Positions 1-8,224 of a DNA stretch of 64,000 nt are shown in pieces. The DNA is taken from the NCBI RefSeq assembly GCF_003367235.1, contig NZ_QRGP01000002.1, positions 186,001-250,000 on the forward strand, given 5' to 3'. Each line of letters opens with the position of its first letter. Position 1 is the first letter of the stretch. The notes below the pieces were generated by a model, which did not search any database, was not told the origin of the DNA, and saw nothing but the letters and a program-made list of their open reading frames with translations. Origin of the DNA: Sphingorhabdus pulchriflava. Its GTDB lineage: Bacteria > Pseudomonadota > Alphaproteobacteria > Sphingomonadales > Sphingomonadaceae. Position numbers and translations under genes: made by a program.

Positions 1-576
1 CGCGTCCACCACCGAGTTGGAACGGCTTTTGCGCTCCGCGCGCAGTTCGACCGAATAGGTCAAGGCAAAGGCACGGCGCCACCAGTCGAGCGGCGCTTCT
101 CCATCAATTGATCCGGCGGCGGCCAGCAAAGTCGGCGCGGCGCGAGAAACAGAATCGATGGCGGCCTGCTGCGCTGTCGCATCCACACTCCACACCAGCC
201 GTGAGGGTTGCGCAAAGCGGGCCCAGACGGAGACATTGCGCGTGTCAGGGCTGTTCAGCCGGCGAAAGTCCTCCTCGCTCAACACCGCATATTTGGCCAT
301 CAGCCCGTCATGTTCAAATGGAAAGACATTAGGCGGGATCAGTCTATTTGCCCGCGCCAGCCAGCTTTTGCCATATGCTGCTTCATAGTTCGAAACGATC
401 AGGTAGAAATCGAGCATCAGCCCGTCGAGCTGGCTTTCGCGCAGGCAACTGCCGTAAAATAAAATAGCCCGCGAGGCCCCTGGATATTTCGCCGCCAATG
501 CCGCTGCCATTGCGGACACTTGAGGTTCGACAGGCGCGGCCAATTCCTCGGCGACAAGATGTTCAAGCGAAGACAT
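1..576 (-). CDS. Tam41/Mmp37-like phosphatidate cytidylyltransferase, C-terminus outside window
   Basis: The reading frame opens with ATG at 576 and is still open at base 1, so about 192 residues are visible. The segment FYGSCLRESQLDGLMLDFYL near residues 41-60, followed by an N-x-Y-region and a KYAVLSEEDF stretch near residue 100, resembles the nucleotidyltransferase pattern of the Tam41/Mmp37 family (YGSG....D followed by KYGV), which makes CDP-diacylglycerol from phosphatidic acid and CTP. It lies 40 bases downstream of a diacylglycerol-kinase-type gene on the same strand, so the pair would convert DAG to PA to CDP-DAG. The family call rests on motif recognition by eye. A generic nucleotidyltransferase-fold protein is the alternative. 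Confidence 0.6.
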   Translation of the reverse strand, partial: MSSLEHLVAEELAAPVEPQVSAMAAALAAKYPGASRAILFYGSCLRESQLDGLMLDFYLIVSNYEAAYGKSWLARANRLIPPNVFPFEHDGLMAKYAVLSEEDFRRLNSPDTRNVSVWARFAQPSRLVWSVDATAQQAAIDSVSRAAPTLLAAAGSIDGEAPLDWWRRAFALTYSVELRAERKSRSNSVVDA

Positions 577-616
577 GGGCGTTTTCTAGCGCCTTTTTAG
601 CCGAAGTGCGAACGCT

Positions 617-1588
617 TCAAGCTGCGAGCTTGAGGAAGGGGACCGGTGCAGTTGAGCGCAGGAAAATCGGGCGCTCGTTGTTGGCCTCGAAAACCTCACC
701 ATCGAGAATGACGCTGCTATTCTCTCCGTCGATGCGGATAACATCGCCCTGTTCAAAATGTACGCCGTCGAGTTGCCGCTGGCCCAGCTTGCCCCGCAAC
801 GACGCAGCGATCATGCGGAACATGGCAGGTGGTCGGTTGTCGACCGCGAGCAGTTTCATGAATCCGGTCTTGCCAGATGGTCCGGCTTGTCCGCCAAGCA
901 ACAGTTTTTCGAGCGTGGTGACAATCAGCACCGAGAAACTGCCCTGCAATTCCCCGCCGCGAATGAAGGATACACGCACCGGGCGCGACTTCTGCGGAAG
1001 GAAATCTGCCTTCACACCGAATATGGCTGAAAAAAGGACGGCCATCGCGGTCAGGAAATGGCTGATGCCGTTGGGCAGGCCCAGCGGGTAAATCTTGTTG
1101 CGGCAGTATAATATGGTTTCGGCCAGCCCGGCACCACCCAGAAACATTCCGAGCACCGGTCGCGAGGATTCGTTGCCGTCACTAAGCGCAATCAGTTCGC
1201 GCACTACAATATGCGCCGAGAGATCGCCTTTCGCGACCTGAACGATCTGGGCCAGCGCCTCGAGCGGGGCACCGTCGGCACCCAGATCGAGCGCAATAAG
1301 GTTGGTCTTGCCATTGGGCAATACCGCGACCGGTGGCGGAACACCTTCGAAATGACCGCCATGGTAGATTTCGGTCAAGGCGGCTTGGACGGTTCCGTCG
1401 CCGCCGTTGATGACGAGCACTTTGGGTTTGACACGCGCGATCATTTCCAATGCGCGCGCAATCTGGCCGATTTCCTCCACTTCATAGTGAAAGACATCAG
1501 GATTGTCCGCGCAATAGCTCCGCACTTGCGGCAACAGCGATTTGTTGCCGGTCGAGTGTGGATTGGAAAGGAGCGCGACTAGAGCCAA
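617..1588 (-). CDS. diacylglycerol kinase-family lipid kinase
   Basis: This 323-residue protein has the DAGK catalytic domain signature: an N-terminal SNPHSTGN segment, the nucleotide-binding GGDGT at residues 62-66, and a C-terminal LDGE motif near residue 294 that is typical of YegS/DgkB-type enzymes. Such kinases phosphorylate diacylglycerol or related lipids at the inner membrane. It lies 14 bases after the DUF2141 gene and 40 bases before the Tam41-like gene, all on the minus strand, so the three may be co-transcribed. The exact lipid substrate cannot be read from sequence; a sphingoid base is also possible in a sphingomonad. Confidence 0.85.
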   Translation of the reverse strand: MALVALLSNPHSTGNKSLLPQVRSYCADNPDVFHYEVEEIGQIARALEMIARVKPKVLVINGGDGTVQAALTEIYHGGHFEGVPPPVAVLPNGKTNLIALDLGADGAPLEALAQIVQVAKGDLSAHIVVRELIALSDGNESSRPVLGMFLGGAGLAETILYCRNKIYPLGLPNGISHFLTAMAVLFSAIFGVKADFLPQKSRPVRVSFIRGGELQGSFSVLIVTTLEKLLLGGQAGPSGKTGFMKLLAVDNRPPAMFRMIAASLRGKLGQRQLDGVHFEQGDVIRIDGENSSVILDGEVFEANNERPIFLRSTAPVPFLKLAA

Positions 1589-1602
1589 ATTGCGTCAAAC
1601 CC

Positions 1603-2079
1603 TCACATATACTTCATCTTCACCGAGATCGTGGTGACCCCGCTGCCGACATAGAAACTGACTTTGCTCACCGATGGCTTGCCGAGATTGAGGACATTTA
1701 TCGACGGATTATTGGAAAATCCGCCGCCATCCTGCGAGATATCGGTTTTACCATTGGCATTGGCGTCGTGCCGCACAGCGATGGCATAGTTGCCAACCGA
1801 AGCCACGGGCACGCAGAAGGTCATATTTCCTGCACGTGCGCTGGTTTCGACGCGGTTGAGCCAACGCCCTTTTGCTAGCCACGCCGATTGGGTGGCGGGA
1901 TAGCTTTGAACGCGCATACGACCCGACGAATTTTTGATTCCGCTGACCACCACCTTGATGGCGGGGCCATTGCTTCCAGTGCAGCGGCTCATATCATTGG
2001 ATATGACGCTGCCAGCTGATGCCGAACTCGTTACAGCGAGTGCGGCGGCGGTGACAATAGCGGCAATGAATCGTGCCAT
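1603..2079 (-). CDS. DUF2141 domain exported protein
   Basis: The 158-residue product begins with a signal peptide ending near SASA (residue 22) and carries the DUF2141 beta-rich pattern: VVVSGIKNSSGRMRVQSY, then AIAVRHDANANGKTD with its Asp/Asn-rich turn, then a C-terminal GGGFSNNPS segment. DUF2141 proteins are small exported proteins of unknown function, common in sphingomonads. Two cysteines (near residues 33 and 90) may form a disulfide. The ATG at 2079 has a GGAG ribosome site upstream. It heads the minus-strand group that continues with the lipid kinase and diverges from lptF. Confidence 0.8.
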   Translation of the reverse strand: MARFIAAIVTAAALAVTSSASAGSVISNDMSRCTGSNGPAIKVVVSGIKNSSGRMRVQSYPATQSAWLAKGRWLNRVETSARAGNMTFCVPVASVGNYAIAVRHDANANGKTDISQDGGGFSNNPSINVLNLGKPSVSKVSFYVGSGVTTISVKMKYM

Positions 2080-2200
2080 TGCAAATACACTCCATAGAAC
2101 ATTAGGTTAGCCAAAGCGTGGCCAACGATATTGCTCCTGATCCTGATCCCGTATATCGGTGTCATTTGCGGCCAAAATAGGGTGACAGGGCGACCATAAG

Positions 2201-3421
2201 TTGAAATTTCTGACTGCCACCGACCGTTATATAGCACGGCTTGTCGCTACGCCGCTGATTGCAACGCTTGTGATCGCGGCGATGTTGTTGCTGCTCGACA
2301 AGATGCTGCGTCTATTCGATTTTGTAGCTGCCGAGGGTGGGCCGGTCAGCGTCGTCTGGCGGATGCTCGCCAATTTGATCCCCGAATATATGTCGCTCGG
2401 CATTCCGATTGGCCTGCTTTTGGGGATATTGCTTGCCTTTAGAGGTCTCGCAACCTCTTCAGAAATCGATATTTTTCGCGCAGTCGGGCAAAGTTATTGG
2501 CGGTTGCTGCGGGTCCCCTACCTCTATGCGATTGCTCTGGCGCTGGTGAATTTTGCAATCGTCGGCTGGGTGCAGCCGACATCGCGCTATTTATACGAAG
2601 AGCTTCGTTTTGACCTGCGGTCAGGTGCTTTGGGGGCTTCGATCAAGGTGGGAGAATTCAATAATCTGGGCGACAATTTGACCATGAGGATCGAAGAAAG
2701 CCGGAATCAGGGTAATGACCTGTCCGGGCTCTTTGTCTTTGCCGAGAATAAAAAGGGCCAGTCGATTGCCGTAACGGCAGCCAAGGGTCAGTTCCTACGT
2801 ACCGATGACCCAGACACAATCATCTTGCGATTGACCAATGGGACGCTGGTGCACGACGCTCCTAATTACCGAAATGCACGCGTGCTCAGCTTTTCCAGCC
2901 ATGACGTGCCGATAGATTTGCCGCAGATTGAGCAGTTTCGCGGGCGTGGCGGCAAAGACCGAGAATATACATTCAACGAACTCATCAAAGTTGGATCGGA
3001 CGCGGCGTTGCCCAAGCGAATCCGCAATCAGGCCTGGTCGAACTTCCATTTCCGGTTGGTCGAAGTTGCGATGATGCTGTTGCTGCCGTTGCTGGCAGTC
3101 GCCCTCGCGATTCCTCCCAAACGCTCAACATCGGCCTTGGGCGTGTTCCTATCGATTGTGATGGTGGTGACTTATCACAAGATCAACGAATATGCCGAAT
3201 CACTGGGAGGCATGGGCCAAGTGCCGCCAACGCTGGCCTTGTGGGTACCGTTCCTGCTGTTCGCCGGCCTGATTATCTGGATGTACCATGTAATAGCCCA
3301 TGTCCCGGGCGGGCAACCGATCGGGGCTTTGGAGGTTTTTGCCGCCAAGGCAGGCAAGGCGATCAAAAAACTCTTCAGCTTCGGCCGCAAAAATTCGCGG
3401 CTCCTGCCGCAGGAAGGATAA
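2201..3421 (+). CDS. lptF: LPS export ABC transporter permease LptF
   Basis: This 406-residue protein has the YjgP/YjgQ architecture: an N-terminal DRYIARLVATPL segment and three membrane helices (residues 15-125), a periplasmic jellyroll-like region (about 130-270), and three further helices at the C-terminus. LptF pairs with LptG as the membrane part of the LptB2FG transporter that extracts lipopolysaccharide from the inner membrane. The frame starts with TTG at 2201 behind only a weak ribosome site; this keeps the conserved N-terminal helix and is the likeliest start. lptG follows after 6 bases. Confidence 0.92.
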   Translation: MKFLTATDRYIARLVATPLIATLVIAAMLLLLDKMLRLFDFVAAEGGPVSVVWRMLANLIPEYMSLGIPIGLLLGILLAFRGLATSSEIDIFRAVGQSYWRLLRVPYLYAIALALVNFAIVGWVQPTSRYLYEELRFDLRSGALGASIKVGEFNNLGDNLTMRIEESRNQGNDLSGLFVFAENKKGQSIAVTAAKGQFLRTDDPDTIILRLTNGTLVHDAPNYRNARVLSFSSHDVPIDLPQIEQFRGRGGKDREYTFNELIKVGSDAALPKRIRNQAWSNFHFRLVEVAMMLLLPLLAVALAIPPKRSTSALGVFLSIVMVVTYHKINEYAESLGGMGQVPPTLALWVPFLLFAGLIIWMYHVIAHVPGGQPIGALEVFAAKAGKAIKKLFSFGRKNSRLLPQEG

Positions 3422-3427
3422 TCACCG

Positions 3428-4522
3428 ATGCGGCTCGATTTCTTCCCATCGCGGCAAATCGGCATTTACATGGCCAAGCTGTTTCTAGTGCGGACCCTGG
3501 CGGTTCTTCTCATGCTGGTGCTGGTGTTACAGACTCTTGATCTGTTGGGCGAAAGTGGCAAGATCCTCTCGGTCGCGGGTAACAGCGAAGCTGATTTGTG
3601 GCGCTATGTAGGCATGCGGGCTCCTCAGATTATTGCCCGATTCCTGCCCTTTTCGGTGCTGTTGGCTACGCTCATCACTTTCGCAACATTGAGCCAGAAC
3701 AGCGAAGTTGTTGCGATGAAGGCGGCCGGACTGTCGGCACACCAGATATTGGCCCCCATGATCGCAACCAGCCTTGCGGTCGCCGCCATTTCTTTTGCTT
3801 TCAACGAAACCGTTGTCGCTCCCTCGACCGCGAAGCTTAAAGTCTGGCAAGACGTCGAATATGGAGAAGTGCCGATCGATGATGGAATCCGGACCAATGT
3901 CTGGGTCCGCGAGGGTCGTGATCTTGTTCAGGCGCGGTCGGTAACAGGGACGGGAGCAGCAACGCGCTTGGCCGATGTCCGTGTGTACCAACGTGTTGAA
4001 GGCAGTTTGAAAAAAGTTATCCGTGCCGAAAGTGCAGCCTATGTCGGTGGTGCGTGGAAACTGGCCAAGGTCCGCATTTTCGACGTGACCGCGGCACGTC
4101 AGGAACGCGTGCCTGAGCTGGTTCTCGGCCGGGGTATAGACCCTGAACGGTTCAACCGGAAAAAGGTTGATGGCGACGCTCTGGGCTTTTTCGCCCTTCA
4201 GGACGCAATAGTTGATCTAAAAGGTGCAGGTCGGCGTACCGACACGCTCGAAGGCATTTTGTGGCACAAGATTTCAGGGCCTTTGTCGGCGTTGCTGATG
4301 CCTCTGCTAGGGGCTGTGGCCGCCTTCGGTCTTGCCCGGTCGGGGGCACTTTTCCTTAGGGCCGTGATCGGGATGGCGTTGGGCTTTGCCTATTTTGTGG
4401 CGGACAATTTTGCCTTGGCGATGGGCAATCTGGGCGCCTATCCGCCCTTTATCGCGGCTTGGGCGCCTTTCCTTTTGTTCCTCCTGATTGGTGAGACGGT
4501 GCTCGTCCGAACCGAGGAATAA
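3428..4522 (+). CDS. lptG: LPS export ABC transporter permease LptG
   Basis: The 364-residue product is the second YjgP/YjgQ permease, with an initial QIGIYMAKLFLVRTLAVLLMLVLVLQTLDLL helix, two more N-terminal helices, a periplasmic domain (roughly residues 130-255) and three C-terminal helices. It follows lptF after 6 bases, as in most Gram-negative genomes. Its TAA stop at 4520-4522 lies inside a 14-bp sequence that is repeated 116 bases downstream at the start of the next gene, flanking a hairpin element. This suggests that lptG and the flippase gene once overlapped as TAATG. Confidence 0.93.
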   Translation: MRLDFFPSRQIGIYMAKLFLVRTLAVLLMLVLVLQTLDLLGESGKILSVAGNSEADLWRYVGMRAPQIIARFLPFSVLLATLITFATLSQNSEVVAMKAAGLSAHQILAPMIATSLAVAAISFAFNETVVAPSTAKLKVWQDVEYGEVPIDDGIRTNVWVREGRDLVQARSVTGTGAATRLADVRVYQRVEGSLKKVIRAESAAYVGGAWKLAKVRIFDVTAARQERVPELVLGRGIDPERFNRKKVDGDALGFFALQDAIVDLKGAGRRTDTLEGILWHKISGPLSALLMPLLGAVAAFGLARSGALFLRAVIGMALGFAYFVADNFALAMGNLGAYPPFIAAWAPFLLFLLIGETVLVRTEE

Positions 4523-4647
4523 TGAGCGGGCGTTATTTGAAGTTTGGCGGCACCAGCCCACGCCCCCACCCGACCTCCCATAGCATACACTGTTTGGGAG
4601 GTCGGGTGGGGGCGTGGGCTGGTACCGAAACCTAATAATGAGCGGGC
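4518..4647. repeat. 29-bp perfect inverted repeat flanked by a 14-bp direct duplication
   Basis: Arms at 4552-4580 and 4595-4623 are perfect reverse complements (29 bp, 14-base loop). The 14-mer AATAATGAGCGGGC occurs at 4518-4531, across the lptG stop, and again at 4634-4647, across the flippase start. The arrangement looks like insertion of a REP-like palindromic unit of about 102 bp with target duplication. Reading from the first ATG copy (4522) gives a 37-codon frame that ends in TAA at 4633-4635, next to the real ATG. The repeat and duplication are seen directly; the insertion is inferred. Confidence 0.85.
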
Positions 4648-6182
4648 CGCAGGAAGAGGCGCTGGTCGAGGCACAGGCGCAGACCGTTGACCGCACCGAC
4701 GTCGCCAGAGGGGCGGGGCTGGCTGCCGTTGCGCGGCTTGGCGCGCTGATCGAGGTTGTCTCTCAACCTGCTTACACATGGATGTTCGGGCTGACCGGCT
4801 ATGGCATCTATGTGGTGCTGTGGGCGGCAGTGAACATCCTTGCAAATCTTCTCGACCTTGCTTTGGGGCAGGCATTGCAACGGATTGTCCCCGCGATCGC
4901 AAATCGTGAGGAGCAGCATGGCGCAGTGCGCTTTGCGCTGGTGGTGAGCACCGGACTTGGCATTGTGGCGGCCATTGCAATCTCGCTTTCGGCACCAATG
5001 CTCGCTGGCTGGGTCGCGAGTGCGCCCGGCGATGCGGCCAAGCTGCCACAGGCTATCGCCATTTTCGCGTGGAGCCTGCCACTCTGGATTTTCGTCGAAA
5101 CCGCAACGGCTGCTGCACGCGCCATGCGCGCCTTCGGGCCGGAAATCCGGCTGCGAATATTTTGGGAGCAGGTGGCCCGTCTGATATTTGCCGCCGGTTT
5201 CTTTTTCGCCGGGACGGGATTTGAAGGTCTGCTATTCGGCCATCTCGCCTCCTTGGCATTGACGGCATGGTTGAGCTGGAAATTGCTCGCCCGCTATTTT
5301 GACCCTGCGCTGTTGCTGAAGGCGCCCTTGCCAAGCGGCTTGCGCAAAGAGTCACTTGCGACCGGACTTGCCATGCTCCCTCCGGCACTCGCGCGCCGTG
5401 CCTATAATGACCTGCCACCGATCCTGCTCAATGCGATGATTCCGGGGTCAGGTGGGGCCACTGCGGCGGGGCTATTCGGCATCGCGCGCAAGATAGCTTC
5501 AATCCCGCTGATCGTCCGGCAATCCTTCCTTTATGTGCTGGCGCCACTGGCGTCGGCGCAGGCGGCGGTGGATCGCAAGGAGATCGCGCCGCTCTATAGT
5601 TTCTCGACGCATCTTTCGCTATTGTTGGCAGTGCCGCTCGCCGGGTTGCTGATCCTGATTGCAGCCGATCTGTTGACCGCTTTTGCGCCAGGTGCCGGGG
5701 AGGCGTTGATGGTACTGATCATCCTCCTAGCTGCGCGCGCGGCAGAGGCGGCGTTGGGTCCGGCCACACCGATCATCGAAATGATCGGGCATAGGGGATT
5801 GCCGCTGCTCAACAGCCTCGCGGGGCTGGCGATCTGGCTGGCGCTGGGCATCTGGCTGGTACCAGATATGGGCGCGACCGGGATGGCAATCGCCGTTTCC
5901 GCAGCCGTAGTGTTGACGGCGTTGCTCGCCATAATCGAACTCTATTGGGCTGATCGCGTAGCTCCTTTCGGCCACGGTTTCCTGCGCGCCGCAGTTGCAG
6001 CTGCGGGTTGTATCGCACTGCTCTGGGGCGTGGGCGAACTGCTCGCGCCGTTCGGGCAACGGGTGCGGGCGATTTCGCTGTTCCTTCTGTTCTGGCCGAG
6101 CCTCTGGCTGACATTGCGGCTAGGGTTGCTGCCCGAGGACAAGCAAGGATTGGGCAAAGCGGCGGCCAAGCTTCGGCTCTAA
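4638..6182 (+). CDS. polysaccharide flippase, Wzx-like MOP superfamily
   Basis: The 514-residue protein has about 12-14 hydrophobic helices and the layout of oligosaccharide/lipopolysaccharide flippases (polysaccharide_synt or MATE-like): an opening ARGAGLAAVARLGALIEVVSQPAYTWMFG segment, a central loop near VDRKEIAPLYSFSTHLSLL, and long Leu/Ala-rich helices in the C-terminal half. Such proteins move undecaprenyl-linked glycans across the inner membrane. A GTG at 4614 would extend the protein by eight residues but lies inside the hairpin arm, so ATG 4638 is preferred; it copies the ancestral start context. Proximity to lptFG fits an envelope role. Confidence 0.8.
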   Translation: MSGPQEEALVEAQAQTVDRTDVARGAGLAAVARLGALIEVVSQPAYTWMFGLTGYGIYVVLWAAVNILANLLDLALGQALQRIVPAIANREEQHGAVRFALVVSTGLGIVAAIAISLSAPMLAGWVASAPGDAAKLPQAIAIFAWSLPLWIFVETATAAARAMRAFGPEIRLRIFWEQVARLIFAAGFFFAGTGFEGLLFGHLASLALTAWLSWKLLARYFDPALLLKAPLPSGLRKESLATGLAMLPPALARRAYNDLPPILLNAMIPGSGGATAAGLFGIARKIASIPLIVRQSFLYVLAPLASAQAAVDRKEIAPLYSFSTHLSLLLAVPLAGLLILIAADLLTAFAPGAGEALMVLIILLAARAAEAALGPATPIIEMIGHRGLPLLNSLAGLAIWLALGIWLVPDMGATGMAIAVSAAVVLTALLAIIELYWADRVAPFGHGFLRAAVAAAGCIALLWGVGELLAPFGQRVRAISLFLLFWPSLWLTLRLGLLPEDKQGLGKAAAKLRL

Positions 6183-6248
6183 CCGGCTTGCCCTGACAGG
6201 GGTGGCGGCATAAAGCGCAGCAATCATTGTTGCAAAGGGACGGGACAG

Positions 6249-7412
6249 ATGCAGGCAGGCGAAGTGCGCGTTACGCCGGTAAGCGGAAAGAAAGCGCTGG
6301 CGGAGTTTGTCGATCTGCCCTTCCGGCTTTACGCCCATGATCCCAACTGGGTTCCGCCGTTGAAGGACGAGGTTCACGGCCTTCTCACACCGTCCAAAAA
6401 CCCATGGTTTGAACATGCCGAGGCACAGCTTTTCCTTGCGCGCCGCGCCGGCCAGGTTGTTGGACGGATTTCCGCGCATATCGACCATCTCGCATTCAAG
6501 CAGCCCATTGAGCAGGGCATGGGCCCCGGCACCGGCTTCTGGGGATTTTACGAGGCGGAAAGTGCCGAAATCGGTAACGCCTTGCTGGTCGAAGCGGAGA
6601 AATGGCTGCGGGCAAAAGGCATGACCAAGATGATCGGTCCGGTCAGCTTTGCCATGTGGGATGAGCCCGGGCTGTTGATCGAAGGTCATGACCACCCGCC
6701 AACCGTGATGATGGGCTTTAACAGCATGGCCTATCAGGAATGGATCGAGGCGGCGGGGCATCAGAAGGTCGAAGATCTTTTCACCTTTGCGCTGGCGATT
6801 GACCAGGGCCTGCCCGAACTGACCAACCGCATTGTCGCGATGGGCGAAAAAAGCGGGAAGATCCAAATCCGCCGCGTGAACAAGAGCAAGTTCGACGAAG
6901 AGGCGGCGCTGATCCTGTCCATTCTAAATGACGCCTGGAGCGACAATTGGGGGTTCGTCCCGTTCACGCCGGCAGAGGTCGCCTATGCGGGGAAGAAGCT
7001 GAAGCCGATCGTCTTTGAAGACCTGATCCGCATCGCCGAAATCGATGGCGAGCCGGTGGCCTTCATGATGACCATTCCCGATCTGAACGAGCAGCTGGTT
7101 AAATATGGTGGATCGCTTTGGCCGTTTAACTGGGCAAAGCTGCTCTGGTGGCTCAATGTCGGCAAGCCTCAGGTGACGACGATGCGTGTTCCGCTCATGG
7201 GCGTGGTCAAAAAACTTCAGGGTACGCGCACCGCGAGCCAGCTCGCTTTCATGCTCATCGAATATATCCGGCGCGACGCCGTAACCAAATTCGGCGCGAC
7301 GCGCGGCGATTTTGGTTGGGTGCTTTCATCAAACGGTCCGATGGTTTCGGTCGGCGAAGCCGTGGGCGGTAAAGTCAACAAAGTGTACCGGATTTACGAA
7401 AAGGCGCTCTGA
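6249..7412 (+). CDS. GNAT-fold N-acyltransferase, YghO-like
   Basis: This 387-residue protein opens with FVDLPFRLYAHDPNWVPPLKDEV and continues NPWFEHAEAQLFLARRAGQVVGRISAHID, the signature of a long GNAT-related family typified by E. coli YghO. The family has two acetyltransferase-like halves; substrates are mostly unassigned, although as far as I recall the Caulobacter ceramide synthase belongs to this kind of protein. In a sphingolipid-making sphingomonad that makes an N-acyltransferase role on a sphingoid base worth testing. The 3' end overlaps the convergent DUF815 gene by 19 bases. The flippase gene ends 66 bases upstream. Confidence 0.7.
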   Translation: MQAGEVRVTPVSGKKALAEFVDLPFRLYAHDPNWVPPLKDEVHGLLTPSKNPWFEHAEAQLFLARRAGQVVGRISAHIDHLAFKQPIEQGMGPGTGFWGFYEAESAEIGNALLVEAEKWLRAKGMTKMIGPVSFAMWDEPGLLIEGHDHPPTVMMGFNSMAYQEWIEAAGHQKVEDLFTFALAIDQGLPELTNRIVAMGEKSGKIQIRRVNKSKFDEEAALILSILNDAWSDNWGFVPFTPAEVAYAGKKLKPIVFEDLIRIAEIDGEPVAFMMTIPDLNEQLVKYGGSLWPFNWAKLLWWLNVGKPQVTTMRVPLMGVVKKLQGTRTASQLAFMLIEYIRRDAVTKFGATRGDFGWVLSSNGPMVSVGEAVGGKVNKVYRIYEKAL

Positions 7413-8224
7413 AGGCTCCGCCCAGACCTTCCGGCAAGTTCCACTGCATAATGCCATGCGACGCGGCCTGAACGGCCGCCGCGTTGGTGGGCAAAAGCGA
7501 GGGCATCTGCTTCTTCCCATTCCAGCCCGAAATGCGCAGCATAAGCGGCGACCATTTCAAGGAATGCAGGCTGGTCGGGATATTGAAAGCCCAGCTTGAG
7601 GCCGAAACGGTCGGCGAGCGCAAGCCTGTCATCGGCGACATCGCGAGCGTTGACGGCTGCGTCTTCTTCATCCTGCCGCCGCTCGACAATATTGCGCCGG
7701 TTCGAGGTGACATAGAGCCGGACATTGGCGGGCCGCGCTTCCGACCCACCCTCGAGCAACGAGCGCAACCGGCGAGGGCCGCTATCGTCGCCCTCAAAAG
7801 CCATATCGTCGATGAACAGGATGAAGCGGCGCTCAGAGGTGCCAAGCAGCGCGAACAATTTTGGTAGCGTTGCCAGCTGGTCCGCTGTGGTTTCAACCAA
7901 TGCGAGCGGCAGACTCTGTCCCTGCAATGCCCCCGTCACCGACTTGACCAAAGCCGATTTCCCCATTCCCCGCGCGCCCCAGAGCAGCACATCATGCGCG
8001 GCATGTCCCTCCGCATGGCGGCGAGTGTTTTCGATAACCGCTTCCTTTTGCCGTTCGACCCCGACGATCAGACTTTCGGGGAGCGGTGCGAAAGTCGTGA
8101 CGGTGTCCAGTGTTTGACCATCCCAATGATAGGCGGCGTGGGCGGCAAGGTCCGCCGGCTCAGCGTTCGGAGGAGAAAGCCGTTCGAGTGCTTCGGCAAT
8201 GCGGCGGAGCAGGTCTTCGCTCAA
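7394..8224 (-). CDS. DUF815 family ATPase
   Basis: The 276-residue AAA-type ATPase has a Walker A GARGMGKS at residues 83-90 and a Walker B FILFIDD at 134-140, with an ETTADQLATLP segment between, as in the DUF815 family. The role of the family is not established. The start is a TTG at 8224 that overlaps the stop of the acyl-CoA dehydrogenase as TTGA, so translation is probably coupled to that gene. The 3' end overlaps the convergent acyltransferase gene. Confidence 0.85.
   Translation of the reverse strand: MSEDLLRRIAEALERLSPPNAEPADLAAHAAYHWDGQTLDTVTTFAPLPESLIVGVERQKEAVIENTRRHAEGHAAHDVLLWGARGMGKSALVKSVTGALQGQSLPLALVETTADQLATLPKLFALLGTSERRFILFIDDMAFEGDDSGPRRLRSLLEGGSEARPANVRLYVTSNRRNIVERRQDEEDAAVNARDVADDRLALADRFGLKLGFQYPDQPAFLEMVAAYAAHFGLEWEEADALAFAHQRGGRSGRVAWHYAVELAGRSGRSLQSAFS

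Noticed and set aside
4614-4637. GTG start eight codons upstream of the flippase ATG
   Set aside because: It lies in the arm of the inserted hairpin and has no ribosome site; ATG 4638 copies the ancestral start.
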